From: Kiritimatiellia bacterium | GTDB taxonomy: Bacteria; Verrucomicrobiota; Kiritimatiellia; RFP12; JAAYLN01 | Direction: 5' to 3' | Length of the DNA: 39,373 bases | Assembly (NCBI GenBank): GCA_017458965.1 | Contig: JAFSZJ010000089.1 | Span: 1-39,373 of the forward strand | Shown: positions 24,438 to 31,427 of the stretch, in pieces | Position numbering within the stretch: position 1 is the first letter of the stretch | Layout of the letters: each line of letters opens with the position of its first letter | The notes under the pieces: model-generated | What the model was told of the DNA's origin: nothing | Databases searched by the model: none | What the model saw: only the letters and a program-made list of their open reading frames with translations | Program-made: the position numbers and the translations under genes

Positions 24438-25250
24438 ATGGATACCACGAAGCGAGGCTTGCGCAGCGTCGTCTGCGTGAAGCAGGTGCCCGATACCAAA
24501 CAGGTGACCGGCGACGCCATGAGACCGGACGGCACTATCAACCGCGCCGCCCTTCCGGCGATCTTCAACCCGGAGGACAGGAACGCCCTTGAGGCGGCCC
24601 TGTCCGTCCGCGACGCCTGCGGCGGGACGGTGGCCGTCGTCACGATGGGGCTTCCCGCCGCGTCCGCCATCCTGCGCGAGGCCCTCGCATGCGGCGCCGA
24701 CGAGGTCTACCTCGTCACGGATCGCCGCGCCGCGGCATCCGACACCCTAGCCACGAGCTACATCCTCTCGCAGGCCGTCGCCAAGCTCCGGCCCGACCTT
24801 GTCTTCTGCGGACGTCAGGCCATAGACGGCGACACGGCACAGGTCGGACCCCAGATCGCCGAGAAGCTCGGCTTCGCCCTCGTCGCCTACGCCTCCGAGG
24901 TATCCATCGACGAACACGGCCTCGCCGTCGCCCGCCGCGATGTCGGATCCGGCGTCGAGACGACGCGCACTCGCCTGCCGGCGCTCTTAACCGTGTCGTC
25001 CGCCGCCGCTCCGCTCCGCCCGCGCAACGCCAAGCTCCTGATGAAGTACAAGAACGCGGAGCCGACGGTCTGGTCTCTCGACGACATCGGCGCAGACCTC
25101 TCGCGCTGCGGCAAGGCCGGAAGCCCGACGAACGTCAGCCGCGTGCAATCCGTCGTCCTCGCGGGCGGCGACTACCGGGCATTCTCCGCCGACGAGGAGG
25201 GCGCAAAGGCCCTCGTCGCCGAACTGGTCGCCTCGCACACCCTCGGCTGA
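24438..25250 (+). CDS. etfB: Electron transfer flavoprotein beta subunit
   Basis: EtfB pairs with EtfA to carry electrons from acyl-CoA dehydrogenases. The 270-residue product opens with the typical SVVCVKQVPDT and has the nucleotide-binding segment CGRQAIDGDTAQVGP (about 119-133). This DGDTAQVGP form is the one I associate with EtfB of anaerobes, including electron-bifurcating complexes, rather than the DDDCNQTGQ form of mitochondrial-type EtfB. I prefer the ATG at 24438 because it gives the family N-terminus; an ATG at 24402, directly after the infC stop, would add 12 residues. etfA follows after 13 nt. Confidence 0.92.
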   Translation: MDTTKRGLRSVVCVKQVPDTKQVTGDAMRPDGTINRAALPAIFNPEDRNALEAALSVRDACGGTVAVVTMGLPAASAILREALACGADEVYLVTDRRAAASDTLATSYILSQAVAKLRPDLVFCGRQAIDGDTAQVGPQIAEKLGFALVAYASEVSIDEHGLAVARRDVGSGVETTRTRLPALLTVSSAAAPLRPRNAKLLMKYKNAEPTVWSLDDIGADLSRCGKAGSPTNVSRVQSVVLAGGDYRAFSADEEGAKALVAELVASHTLG

Positions 25251-25263
25251 AAGGACTTCGCAC

Positions 25264-26307
25264 ATGGCACACGTGAACAAAAACGGCGAGGTCTGGGTCT
25301 TCGCGGAGCAGGAGGACGGATCCTTCGGCAACATCCCGTTCGAACTTCTCGGCAAGGGACGCGAGCTTGCGGACAAATTGGGCGTGAAGCTCGGCGCGGT
25401 GCTGATGGGTTCCGGCGTCGAGCCGCTCGCCGCGGAACTTGGCGCCCGCGGCGCGGACCGCGTACACCTCTTCGACCATCCTCGTCTCGCCCGCTACCAG
25501 ACGGCGTCGTATTCCCGTCTCCTCGCCGACGCCATCCTCGCCGATGAACCGCAGATATGCCTTTTCGGCGCGACGCCGACCGGGCGTGATCTCGCCCCGA
25601 CCGTGGCATCGTCGCTCCGCTGCGGCCTCACGGCGGACTGCACCGACCTCCAGATCGGCTCCTACGACGATCCGGTCGCCAAGGAGACATACGAAGGCGT
25701 CCTGCACCAGATACGCCCGGCCTTCGGCGGCAACATCATCGCAACGATCGTCAACCCGCGCGACTGGCCGCAGATGGCGACCGTCCGCGAAGGCGTCATG
25801 AAACCGCTCGCGTCCGACCCGTCCCGCAAGGCGGAGATCGTCCGGCGCGACACGTCCGCCCTTGACGCGATGGAGCTTCCGACCGAAGTTCTGGACGTCG
25901 TCCGCAAGGTCAAGACCGTCGATCTCGCCGGCGCGCGCATAATCGTGGCCGGCGGCGCCGGCGTCGGCTCCAAGGAGAACTTCGGCCTTCTGCGCGAACT
26001 CGCGGACGCGCTCGGCGGAGCGGCCGTCGGCGGAAGCCGCGCGGCGTGCGACCTCGGCTATCTGCCATCCGATTGCCAGATCGGGCAGACCGGCACGACG
26101 GTTCGCCCCGCCCTCTATGTGGCGTGCGGCATATCCGGCGCCGTCCAGCATGTCGCCGGCATGCGCGACAGCGCCAAGATCATCGCCATCAACACCGATC
26201 CGTCCGCACCGATATTCTCGGTCGCCCACTACGGTATCGTCGGCGACCTGCGCAAGGTCATCCCGATGCTTGTAGCCTCGCTGCGGGAGCCGCAGCGAGG
26301 CAGATAA
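25264..26307 (+). CDS. etfA: Electron transfer flavoprotein alpha subunit
   Basis: The 347-residue alpha subunit carries the FAD-binding C-terminal domain: IVAGGAGVGSKENF, then GQTGTTVRPALYVACGISGAVQH and IIAINTDPSAPIF, all strongly conserved. AAGGA 8 nt before the ATG supports the start. It forms an operon with etfB and probably with the downstream acyl-CoA dehydrogenase. The last residues (ASLREPQRGR) and stop are encoded by a REP-like hairpin and the first heptad, so the original C-terminus seems to have been overwritten by the element; the family usually ends near LIPAL/ELKK-type residues. Confidence 0.94.
   Translation: MAHVNKNGEVWVFAEQEDGSFGNIPFELLGKGRELADKLGVKLGAVLMGSGVEPLAAELGARGADRVHLFDHPRLARYQTASYSRLLADAILADEPQICLFGATPTGRDLAPTVASSLRCGLTADCTDLQIGSYDDPVAKETYEGVLHQIRPAFGGNIIATIVNPRDWPQMATVREGVMKPLASDPSRKAEIVRRDTSALDAMELPTEVLDVVRKVKTVDLAGARIIVAGGAGVGSKENFGLLRELADALGGAAVGGSRAACDLGYLPSDCQIGQTGTTVRPALYVACGISGAVQHVAGMRDSAKIIAINTDPSAPIFSVAHYGIVGDLRKVIPMLVASLREPQRGR
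26272..26301 (+). repeat. REP-like GTAG hairpin inside the 3' end of etfA
   Basis: GTAG (26272-26275) overlaps a perfect 12-bp stem: GCCTCGCTGCGG (26275-26286), loop GAG, CCGCAGCGAGGC (26290-26301). AGATAAC heptads start on the next base, as after dnaN. The stem sequence differs from the dnaN and transposase copies, but the order of parts is the same. Confidence 0.72.
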
Positions 26308-26434
26308 CAGATAACAGATAACAGATAACAGATGAGAGATAATAGATAACAGATAACAGATAACAGATAGGAGATGAGAGATAGGAGATAGTGGTTAGGG
26401 ATCAGGGATTAGTGGTTAGTAGATAAGAGATGGG
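26302..26434 (+). repeat. Heptad array T7a (AGATAAC type), etfA-acd gap
   Basis: Nineteen units in perfect 7-nt register with no indel: AGATAAC four times, AGATGAG, AGATAAT, AGATAAC three times, AGATAGG, AGATGAG, AGATAGG, AGATAGT, GGTTAGG, GATCAGG, GATTAGT, GGTTAGT, AGATAAG, AGATGGG. The first unit carries the etfA stop. The word drifts in the same order as in the array after dnaN. Confidence 0.92.
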
Positions 26435-26440
26435 CGGGAA

Positions 26441-26648
26441 ACGAACTAACGAATCAACGACGCAACGGATAAACGGACCAACGGATAAACGGACCAACGG
26501 ACCAACGGATAAACGGATAAACGGACCAACGGATAAACGGATAAACGGACCAACGGATAAACGGACCAACGGATAAACGGACCAACGGATAAACGGACCA
26601 ACGGATAAACGGACCAACGGATAAACGGATAAACGACGCAACGAACGA
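26441..26648 (+). repeat. Octamer array T7b of 26 exact 8-nt units
   Basis: Twenty-six 8-nt units without a single indel. Three edge units (ACGAACTA, ACGAATCA, ACGACGCA), 21 central units that are all ACGGATAA or ACGGACCA in mixed order, then ACGACGCA and ACGAACGA. The final A is the A of the acyl-CoA dehydrogenase ATG, so the array is the whole 5' UTR and no SD exists. The opposite strand is open in all frames (RLSVGPFI-type octapeptides), but I do not call a gene there. Confidence 0.93.
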
Positions 26649-28327
26649 TGAACTTCTTCACGGACAACGACGACATCTCCCTGGCCCTTTCGCTCGCGGA
26701 CATGGAGCGCCTTGCGACCCTCTCCGAGCATGGCTTCTGCTTCGCAAAGGATTTCGACTGGGCGCCGAAGGATGCGGCGGACGCCGCGGACAGCTATCGG
26801 CGGGTACTTGAGCTCGTCGGCGAGATCGCCGCGGAGCGCCTCGCCCCGACCGCGGCCGAGACCGACCGCAACGGCTCAGTCCTCGGCGACGACGGGCAGG
26901 TCCATTACGCCAAGGGCATTCGCGAGGCGATAGACCTCTTCGGCAAGGCCGGTCTCATGGGCTTCACGCTCCCGTACAAGTACGGCGGCCTCAACATGCC
27001 GGCGACGCTCTACACGGCCGCCACGGAGATAGTCAGCCGCGCCGATGCCTCGTTCATGAACATTTTCGGGCTCCAGGGGATCGCCGAGACGATAAACGCC
27101 TTCGCCTCCGACGAGCTCAAGGACGCCTACCTGCCCGACCTCGCAGCAGGGCGTACGACCGGCGCGATGGTCCTCACGGAGCCTGACGCCGGAAGCGACC
27201 TTCAGGCAGTCGCAACCCGCGCCTATATCGCGGACGACGGCGAGTGGCGCGTGAACGGCGTCAAGCGCTTCATCACCAACGGATGCGGCGACGTCCTGAT
27301 CGTGCTCGCCCGCACCGAGGAAGGCTCGACGGACGGGCGTGGTCTCTCCTGTCTCCTCGTCGAGAAGGGGCCGCGCGTCCGCGTCCGCCGCATCGAGGAC
27401 AAGCTCGGCATCCATGGAAGCCCCACCTGCGAGATAGTCTTCGACGACGCCCCGGCAAAGCTCATCGGCCTGCGCCAGCGCGGCCTCATCACCTATGTCA
27501 TGTCGCTCATGAACGCGGCCCGCCTCGGCATCGCCGCGCAGAGCCTCGGCATAGGCGAAGCCGCCCTTCGCGTCGCCACCGACTACGCGAAGGAGCGCCG
27601 CCAGTTCGGAGCGGCCATCGCCACCTTCCCGGCGATCGCCGACCTCCTTTTCACGATGTCGTCCGACCTCCAGGCCGCCAGGGCCATCACATACTACGCC
27701 GCCGTCTGCGTCGATCTCGAGCGCGGGCTCGAGGACAAGCAGCAGTCTCGCAAGTACCGCAACTTCTGCAAGCTCCTCACACCGATGGCGAAATACTACT
27801 CGTCCGAGATGTCGATGCGCGTCGCAAACGGCGCCGTCGCCGTCCTCGGCGGAAGCGGCTACATGCGCGACTACCCGGCAGAGCGCCTTCTCCGCGACAG
27901 CCGCATAACGACCATCTACGAGGGCACCTCGCAGCTCCAGATCGTCGCCGCGTCCGGCGGCGTCCTCGGCGGGACGCTCAAGGAGGCTGTCGAGGATGTG
28001 CTCGCGTCGAGGGAATGGGACGAGACGCTTGCCCCCGAAGTCGCCAAGGTCCGCGAGGTCGTCGCGCTCATCGACGAGGCCGTCGCATTCGTCAAGACGC
28101 AGGACGCCGCCTACCGCGACCTATCCGCACGCCGCCTCGTCGATATGTCCGCCATCGCGCTGGCCGGTGCGCTCCTTTGCGCCCAGGCCGCCGTATGCGA
28201 ACAGAAGAAACGCATACTCTCGCGCTGGATGCTCGAAGGCGTTGCAAAGGCAAAGGCGATGCACGCAATCGTCGTCAGCGGAGACGCGGCGCCGATTGCG
28301 CCGCAGGCGGACGCAGAAAGTAGATAA
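26648..28327 (+). CDS. Acyl-CoA dehydrogenase, long form
   Basis: A 559-residue FAD enzyme that oxidises acyl-CoA to enoyl-CoA and passes electrons to ETF; its partner genes etfBA are directly upstream. The ACAD fold is complete: an N-terminal helical domain, MVLTEPDAGSDLQAV near residue 175, GVKRFITNG, then RRQFG and the catalytic-base region IYEGTSQLQ with Glu425 in the position used by short- and medium-chain enzymes. The C-terminal ~120 residues form an extra helical domain found in long ACADs. There is no SD; the ATG abuts the octamer array. The final residue and stop (SR then TAA) come from the following heptad array. Chain-length preference cannot be read. Confidence 0.92.
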   Translation: MNFFTDNDDISLALSLADMERLATLSEHGFCFAKDFDWAPKDAADAADSYRRVLELVGEIAAERLAPTAAETDRNGSVLGDDGQVHYAKGIREAIDLFGKAGLMGFTLPYKYGGLNMPATLYTAATEIVSRADASFMNIFGLQGIAETINAFASDELKDAYLPDLAAGRTTGAMVLTEPDAGSDLQAVATRAYIADDGEWRVNGVKRFITNGCGDVLIVLARTEEGSTDGRGLSCLLVEKGPRVRVRRIEDKLGIHGSPTCEIVFDDAPAKLIGLRQRGLITYVMSLMNAARLGIAAQSLGIGEAALRVATDYAKERRQFGAAIATFPAIADLLFTMSSDLQAARAITYYAAVCVDLERGLEDKQQSRKYRNFCKLLTPMAKYYSSEMSMRVANGAVAVLGGSGYMRDYPAERLLRDSRITTIYEGTSQLQIVAASGGVLGGTLKEAVEDVLASREWDETLAPEVAKVREVVALIDEAVAFVKTQDAAYRDLSARRLVDMSAIALAGALLCAQAAVCEQKKRILSRWMLEGVAKAKAMHAIVVSGDAAPIAPQADAESR

Positions 28328-28412
28328 CAGATAATAGATAACAGATAACAGATAACAGATAATAGATAATAGATAGCAGATAATAGATGATAGATGGTGG
28401 ATGGCGGAGGAT
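28320..28412 (+). repeat. Heptad array T8 (AGATAAC type), acd-tRNA gap
   Basis: GTAG (28320-28323) runs into thirteen units from 28322: AGATAAC, AGATAAT, AGATAAC three times, AGATAAT twice, AGATAGC, AGATAAT, AGATGAT, AGATGGT, GGATGGC, GGAGGAT. The first unit holds the TAA stop of the acyl-CoA dehydrogenase. A perfect 7-bp hairpin (GCGGCGC-CGATT-GCGCCGC) lies about 20 nt earlier inside the gene. Confidence 0.88.
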
Positions 28413-28419
28413 ATGTGGC

Positions 28420-28448
28420 TTGATTTGGCTGGGCCGATTGGGTAGAAT
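28420..28448 (+). promoter_or_regulatory. Promoter of tRNA-Lys
   Basis: TTGATT (28420-28425), 17-nt spacer, TAGAAT (28443-28448), about 15 nt before the mature tRNA 5' end. Confidence 0.6.
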
Positions 28449-28463
28449 CTAAACGCTTGTTCT

Positions 28464-28539
28464 GGGGCGATAGCTCAATTGGTAGAGCACATCCCTTTTA
28501 AGGATGGGGTCGCGGGTTCGATCCCCGCTCGCCCTACCA
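28464..28539 (+). tRNA. tRNA-Lys (anticodon UUU)
   Basis: A full cloverleaf of 76 nt including an encoded CCA (28537-28539). Acceptor GGGGCGA pairs with TCGCCCT (first pair G-U). The D arm is GCTC/GAGC, the anticodon stem CATCC/GGATG encloses CTTTTAA with anticodon TTT, and the T arm is CGGG-TTCGATC-CCCG-like (GCGGGTTCGATCCCCGC). It has its own promoter. Confidence 0.97.
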
Positions 28540-28552
28540 GTATCTGGTAGCC

Positions 28553-28580
28553 GGGGCGTTCCGCAGTGGCGGGGCGCCCC
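28553..28580. terminator. GC-rich hairpin after tRNA-Lys
   Basis: GGGGCG (28553-28558) can pair with CGCCCC (28575-28580) around an inner CCGC/GCGG stem. It sits between the tRNA and the convergent topoisomerase gene, whose stop it touches. No T-tract, so its role as terminator is uncertain. Confidence 0.3.
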
Positions 28581-30709
28581 TATGATTCCGGCATCAGCTC
28601 AAGTCCGGGGCCGGCCTCGGCGTCCCAACCTCTCGGCTTTTCGGCGAAGATAGACTTGATAGGCTTGCATGTTAACTGCTTGCCGTGGGCCGAGACACCC
28701 TTCACGAGCACGTCCGAGGTCTTGAACGTCTGCTGGTTGACCCGCTGGCTCTTCGCCGGCTTGTATTTGACGTAGAGCGTCTCCGGCGCCCCCTCGGAGA
28801 AGAAGACGACCTTGCTCTTCTCGGTCGCGAAGGAGTATTCCTTGCCGATGATGCACCCGCCGAACGAGAAGCGCTTTATGTAGGTGAAGCCGTACTTCGG
28901 GTCGGTGTACACCGCTGTGTACGGGCGGTCGCGGTCGTGGATCGCCACGTAGAGGAGGTGCTTGTCCGTGAAGAACTTGTCCGGCGGCGCGATCATGCGG
29001 TACTTGCCGTCGTTCCAGACGACGATGAGCTTGTCGAGCGAGGAGCACTTGAAGAGCTCCTCGCCGCCGCGGAGGTCGGTTCCGATGTAGCCGTTCTCGC
29101 GATCGATCTTGACCGACAGCTCCGACGCGGTGAGCGAGCGTAGCTCTATTGCGCCGAATGGCGCGTCGGCGATCTGGCTCAAGCGCGGGAACTTGGCGCC
29201 GTAGGTCTTGATGAGGCCCTTCAGGTAGCGCGTGGCGTAGGCGCGGAGATGCGCGAGGTTGTCCGCGACCTCCGCCTCCTCGGCGAGTATGCCCTCGATC
29301 TCCTTGCGGTTGCGCTCGATGTCGTAGCGCGAGATGCGGCGGATCTTGATCTGGAGGAGCTGCTCGACGTCCTCGAGCGTGACCTCGCGGCGAAGGCGCT
29401 TCCGGAAAGGCTTGAAACCATCAAGGACGGCCTGCTGCACGGCCTCGTAGGTCTCCTGCTCCTCGATGCGCTTGTAGATGCGCTCCTCGATGAAGATCTG
29501 CTCCAGGGTCTTGGAGTGGAAAGCGTCGTCCAGCTCCTTCGCGCGGACCTCGAGCTCGCGCTTGAGTATGTCCAGCAGAAGCTCCGTGTTGGCGCGCAGG
29601 ATGTCGGGGACCGTCATCTCGCGCGGTCTGTTGCGGTAGAGGACGACGGGGCGGCTTGTGATGGATGTCTCGCAGTTGGTGAAGGCGTAGAGGGACTGGA
29701 TGGCCTTCTCCTGCGTCGCGCCGGTCGAAAGGACAAGCTCTATCTCTACCTTCTTGGACGTGAGGTCCGTGATCTCGCGGACCATGACCTTCTTTTTCTT
29801 GATCGCGTCCTCGATGCTGGAGATGAGCGATTCGGTGGTCTGTCCGTAAGGGAGCGAGGTGATGGCGAGCTTGTTCTTGTCGCGCTTCTCGATCGTGGCG
29901 CGGATCTTGATCTTCCCGGTTCCTTCGGCGTACTCCGAAGCGTCTATGATGCCGCCGGTTTGGAAGTCGGGGTAGAGCGTGAATGGCTTCTTCTGGATGA
30001 TCGCTATCTGCGCCTCGATGAGCTCGCGGAAGTTGTGCGGGAAGATCTCGGTCGAGAGGCCGACGGCAATGCCGCTCGCGCCCATGAGGAGAAGCACGGG
30101 TATCTTGGCGGGCAGGAGGACGGGCTCCTTGCCTGTGCCGTCGTAGCTAGTGATGTACGCGGTGATCTTCGGGTTGAAGACCTCCTTGCGGGCGAGTTCC
30201 GTCAGGCGGCATTCGATGTAGCGCGGGGCGGCGGCGGGGTCACCCGTGAAGAGGTTGCCGTAGTTGCCCTGACCCTCGACAAGGTACCGCATGTTGACCA
30301 GGTTGACGATGGCCTCGTAGATCGAGGCGTCGCCGTGCGGATGGTAGTGCATCGTGTCGCCCACGATGCCGGCCACCTTCTTGAAACTCCCGGTGTCGGC
30401 CTCCCAAAGGGCGTGCATGATGCGCCGCTGGACCGGCTTCAGACCGTCCTCGACAGTCGGGATCGCGCGGTTGCAGATGGTGTACGACGCGAACTGGAGG
30501 AAGTTGTCGTCGATCAGTTCGTGCAACGGCCCGCTTCCACCAGTACCGGATGAAGTCCGGTCGGTATGTTTAGGAGGTTCAGGAGGGGCTGGGGATTCCG
30601 GAGATTCCGGAGGTGCCGGAAGTTCCGGAGGTTCCAGAGATTCCGGAGATTCGTCCCCGGGCATTGTGAAGAGGTCGAAAAGGCTTGGCGGTTCGTTCTT
30701 GTCGCTCAT
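28580..30709 (-). CDS. parC: Topoisomerase IV subunit A (ParC/GyrA family)
   Basis: The DNA-cleaving A subunit of a type IIA topoisomerase, needed to separate replicated chromosomes; its B partner is not in the window. The 709-residue product has YTICNRAIPTVEDGLKPVQRRI, the HPHGDASIYEA segment and the active-site Tyr in AAAPRYIECRL (residue 164 from this start). The quinolone-determining region has Ala where E. coli ParC has Ser80, and is one residue shorter before YHPHG. The first ~60 residues are a Pro/Glu/Ser-rich tail encoded by 9-nt repeats. I prefer MSDKNEP at 30709; an ATG at 30739 adds 10 residues. Confidence 0.88.
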   Translation of the reverse strand: MSDKNEPPSLFDLFTMPGDESPESLEPPELPAPPESPESPAPPEPPKHTDRTSSGTGGSGPLHELIDDNFLQFASYTICNRAIPTVEDGLKPVQRRIMHALWEADTGSFKKVAGIVGDTMHYHPHGDASIYEAIVNLVNMRYLVEGQGNYGNLFTGDPAAAPRYIECRLTELARKEVFNPKITAYITSYDGTGKEPVLLPAKIPVLLLMGASGIAVGLSTEIFPHNFRELIEAQIAIIQKKPFTLYPDFQTGGIIDASEYAEGTGKIKIRATIEKRDKNKLAITSLPYGQTTESLISSIEDAIKKKKVMVREITDLTSKKVEIELVLSTGATQEKAIQSLYAFTNCETSITSRPVVLYRNRPREMTVPDILRANTELLLDILKRELEVRAKELDDAFHSKTLEQIFIEERIYKRIEEQETYEAVQQAVLDGFKPFRKRLRREVTLEDVEQLLQIKIRRISRYDIERNRKEIEGILAEEAEVADNLAHLRAYATRYLKGLIKTYGAKFPRLSQIADAPFGAIELRSLTASELSVKIDRENGYIGTDLRGGEELFKCSSLDKLIVVWNDGKYRMIAPPDKFFTDKHLLYVAIHDRDRPYTAVYTDPKYGFTYIKRFSFGGCIIGKEYSFATEKSKVVFFSEGAPETLYVKYKPAKSQRVNQQTFKTSDVLVKGVSAHGKQLTCKPIKSIFAEKPRGWDAEAGPGLELMPES
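30567..30657 (-). repeat. In-frame 9-nt repeats in the topoisomerase N-terminus
   Basis: On the plus strand seven to ten 9-nt units vary around GGAGATTCC (GGGGATTCC, GGAGATTCC, GGAGGTGCC, GGAAGTTCC, GGAGGTTCC, AGAGATTCC). In the protein this gives PES, PPE and PAP tripeptides. A period divisible by 3 keeps the frame, unlike the 7- and 8-nt intergenic arrays. Confidence 0.75.
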
Positions 30710-30745
30710 GGATCGGTCGTTCGGCTGCGGTTTGCGCATATATGG

Positions 30746-31414
30746 TTATTCTATTGACTTGAGTGAGATCGAGTCGTCGTGCTGGAAGAGGCGGAGAACG
30801 CTCAGCTTGCTGTCGCCCCTGGCCTTCTCGCGCATGCTTGCCTGGACGCGATATCCTACGCCAGACCACGATTCGACCTTGTAGCTGAAGACGTGGAAGC
30901 CGGCATCCTTCAGCCGCGACAGAAGACGCGGGATGTCAGAAGCCTTCTCGACGCCGAATGTGGCGCTCATGTTCGTGAGTCGCACCATCTTGACCACGAA
31001 GCGGAAGAGCTCGAGTCCGATCAGCGCGAAGACCGTTGTCGCAACGGCGAGTTCGAACAACCCTCCTCCGCAAGCCATGCCTATGCCGGCGACAACCCAA
31101 AGTCCCGCCGCCGTGGTCAGGCCGAGGACGTAGTGCTTCTGCACCATTATCGCTCCGGCGCCGATGAATCCTATGCCGCTCACGATCTGCGCGGCGACGC
31201 GGGCCTGGTCGACGCCGCGCGTTCCGTGGAAGCCTTCGGACCCGCCGAAGCCCCATTGCGACACCATCATGATCAGGGCGCTGCCGAGCGCTACGAGAAA
31301 GTGCGTACGAAGCCCCGCCTCCTTGGCGCGAAGTTCGCGTTCAAGGCCTATCAGGGCTCCAAGCACGCCTGCAAGCAGGAGGCGCCAGACAAAGGATATG
31401 CCTGCGGATTCCAT
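30746..31414 (-). CDS. MgtC/SapB-family inner-membrane protein
   Basis: A 222-residue membrane protein. The N-terminal MgtC domain has about five hydrophobic helices and the signatures GALIGLERELRAKEAGLRTH, GGVDQARVAAQIVSGIGFIGAGAI-like sequence (residues about 65-88) and GLTTAAGLWV. A C-terminal ACT-like soluble domain follows from about residue 145. MgtC proteins affect Mg2+ homeostasis or acid tolerance; this one could equally be a SapB-type relative of unknown role. I start it at 31414 because the upstream extension is Arg/Pro-rich and non-membrane. A TATACT (31422-31427, minus strand) lies 7 nt before the ATG, pointing to a leaderless mRNA. Confidence 0.85.
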   Translation of the reverse strand: MESAGISFVWRLLLAGVLGALIGLERELRAKEAGLRTHFLVALGSALIMMVSQWGFGGSEGFHGTRGVDQARVAAQIVSGIGFIGAGAIMVQKHYVLGLTTAAGLWVVAGIGMACGGGLFELAVATTVFALIGLELFRFVVKMVRLTNMSATFGVEKASDIPRLLSRLKDAGFHVFSYKVESWSGVGYRVQASMREKARGDSKLSVLRLFQHDDSISLKSIE

Positions 31415-31427
31415 GCGGGACAGTATA

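Noticed and set aside
26441-26648. CRISPR array
   Set aside because: Units are 8 nt and contiguous with no spacers, and no cas genes are present.
26402-26731. Minus-strand reading frame with VRLSVGPFIR-type repeats
   Set aside because: It exists only because the octamer array has no stop on that strand; it has no start context and runs antisense into the dehydrogenase gene.
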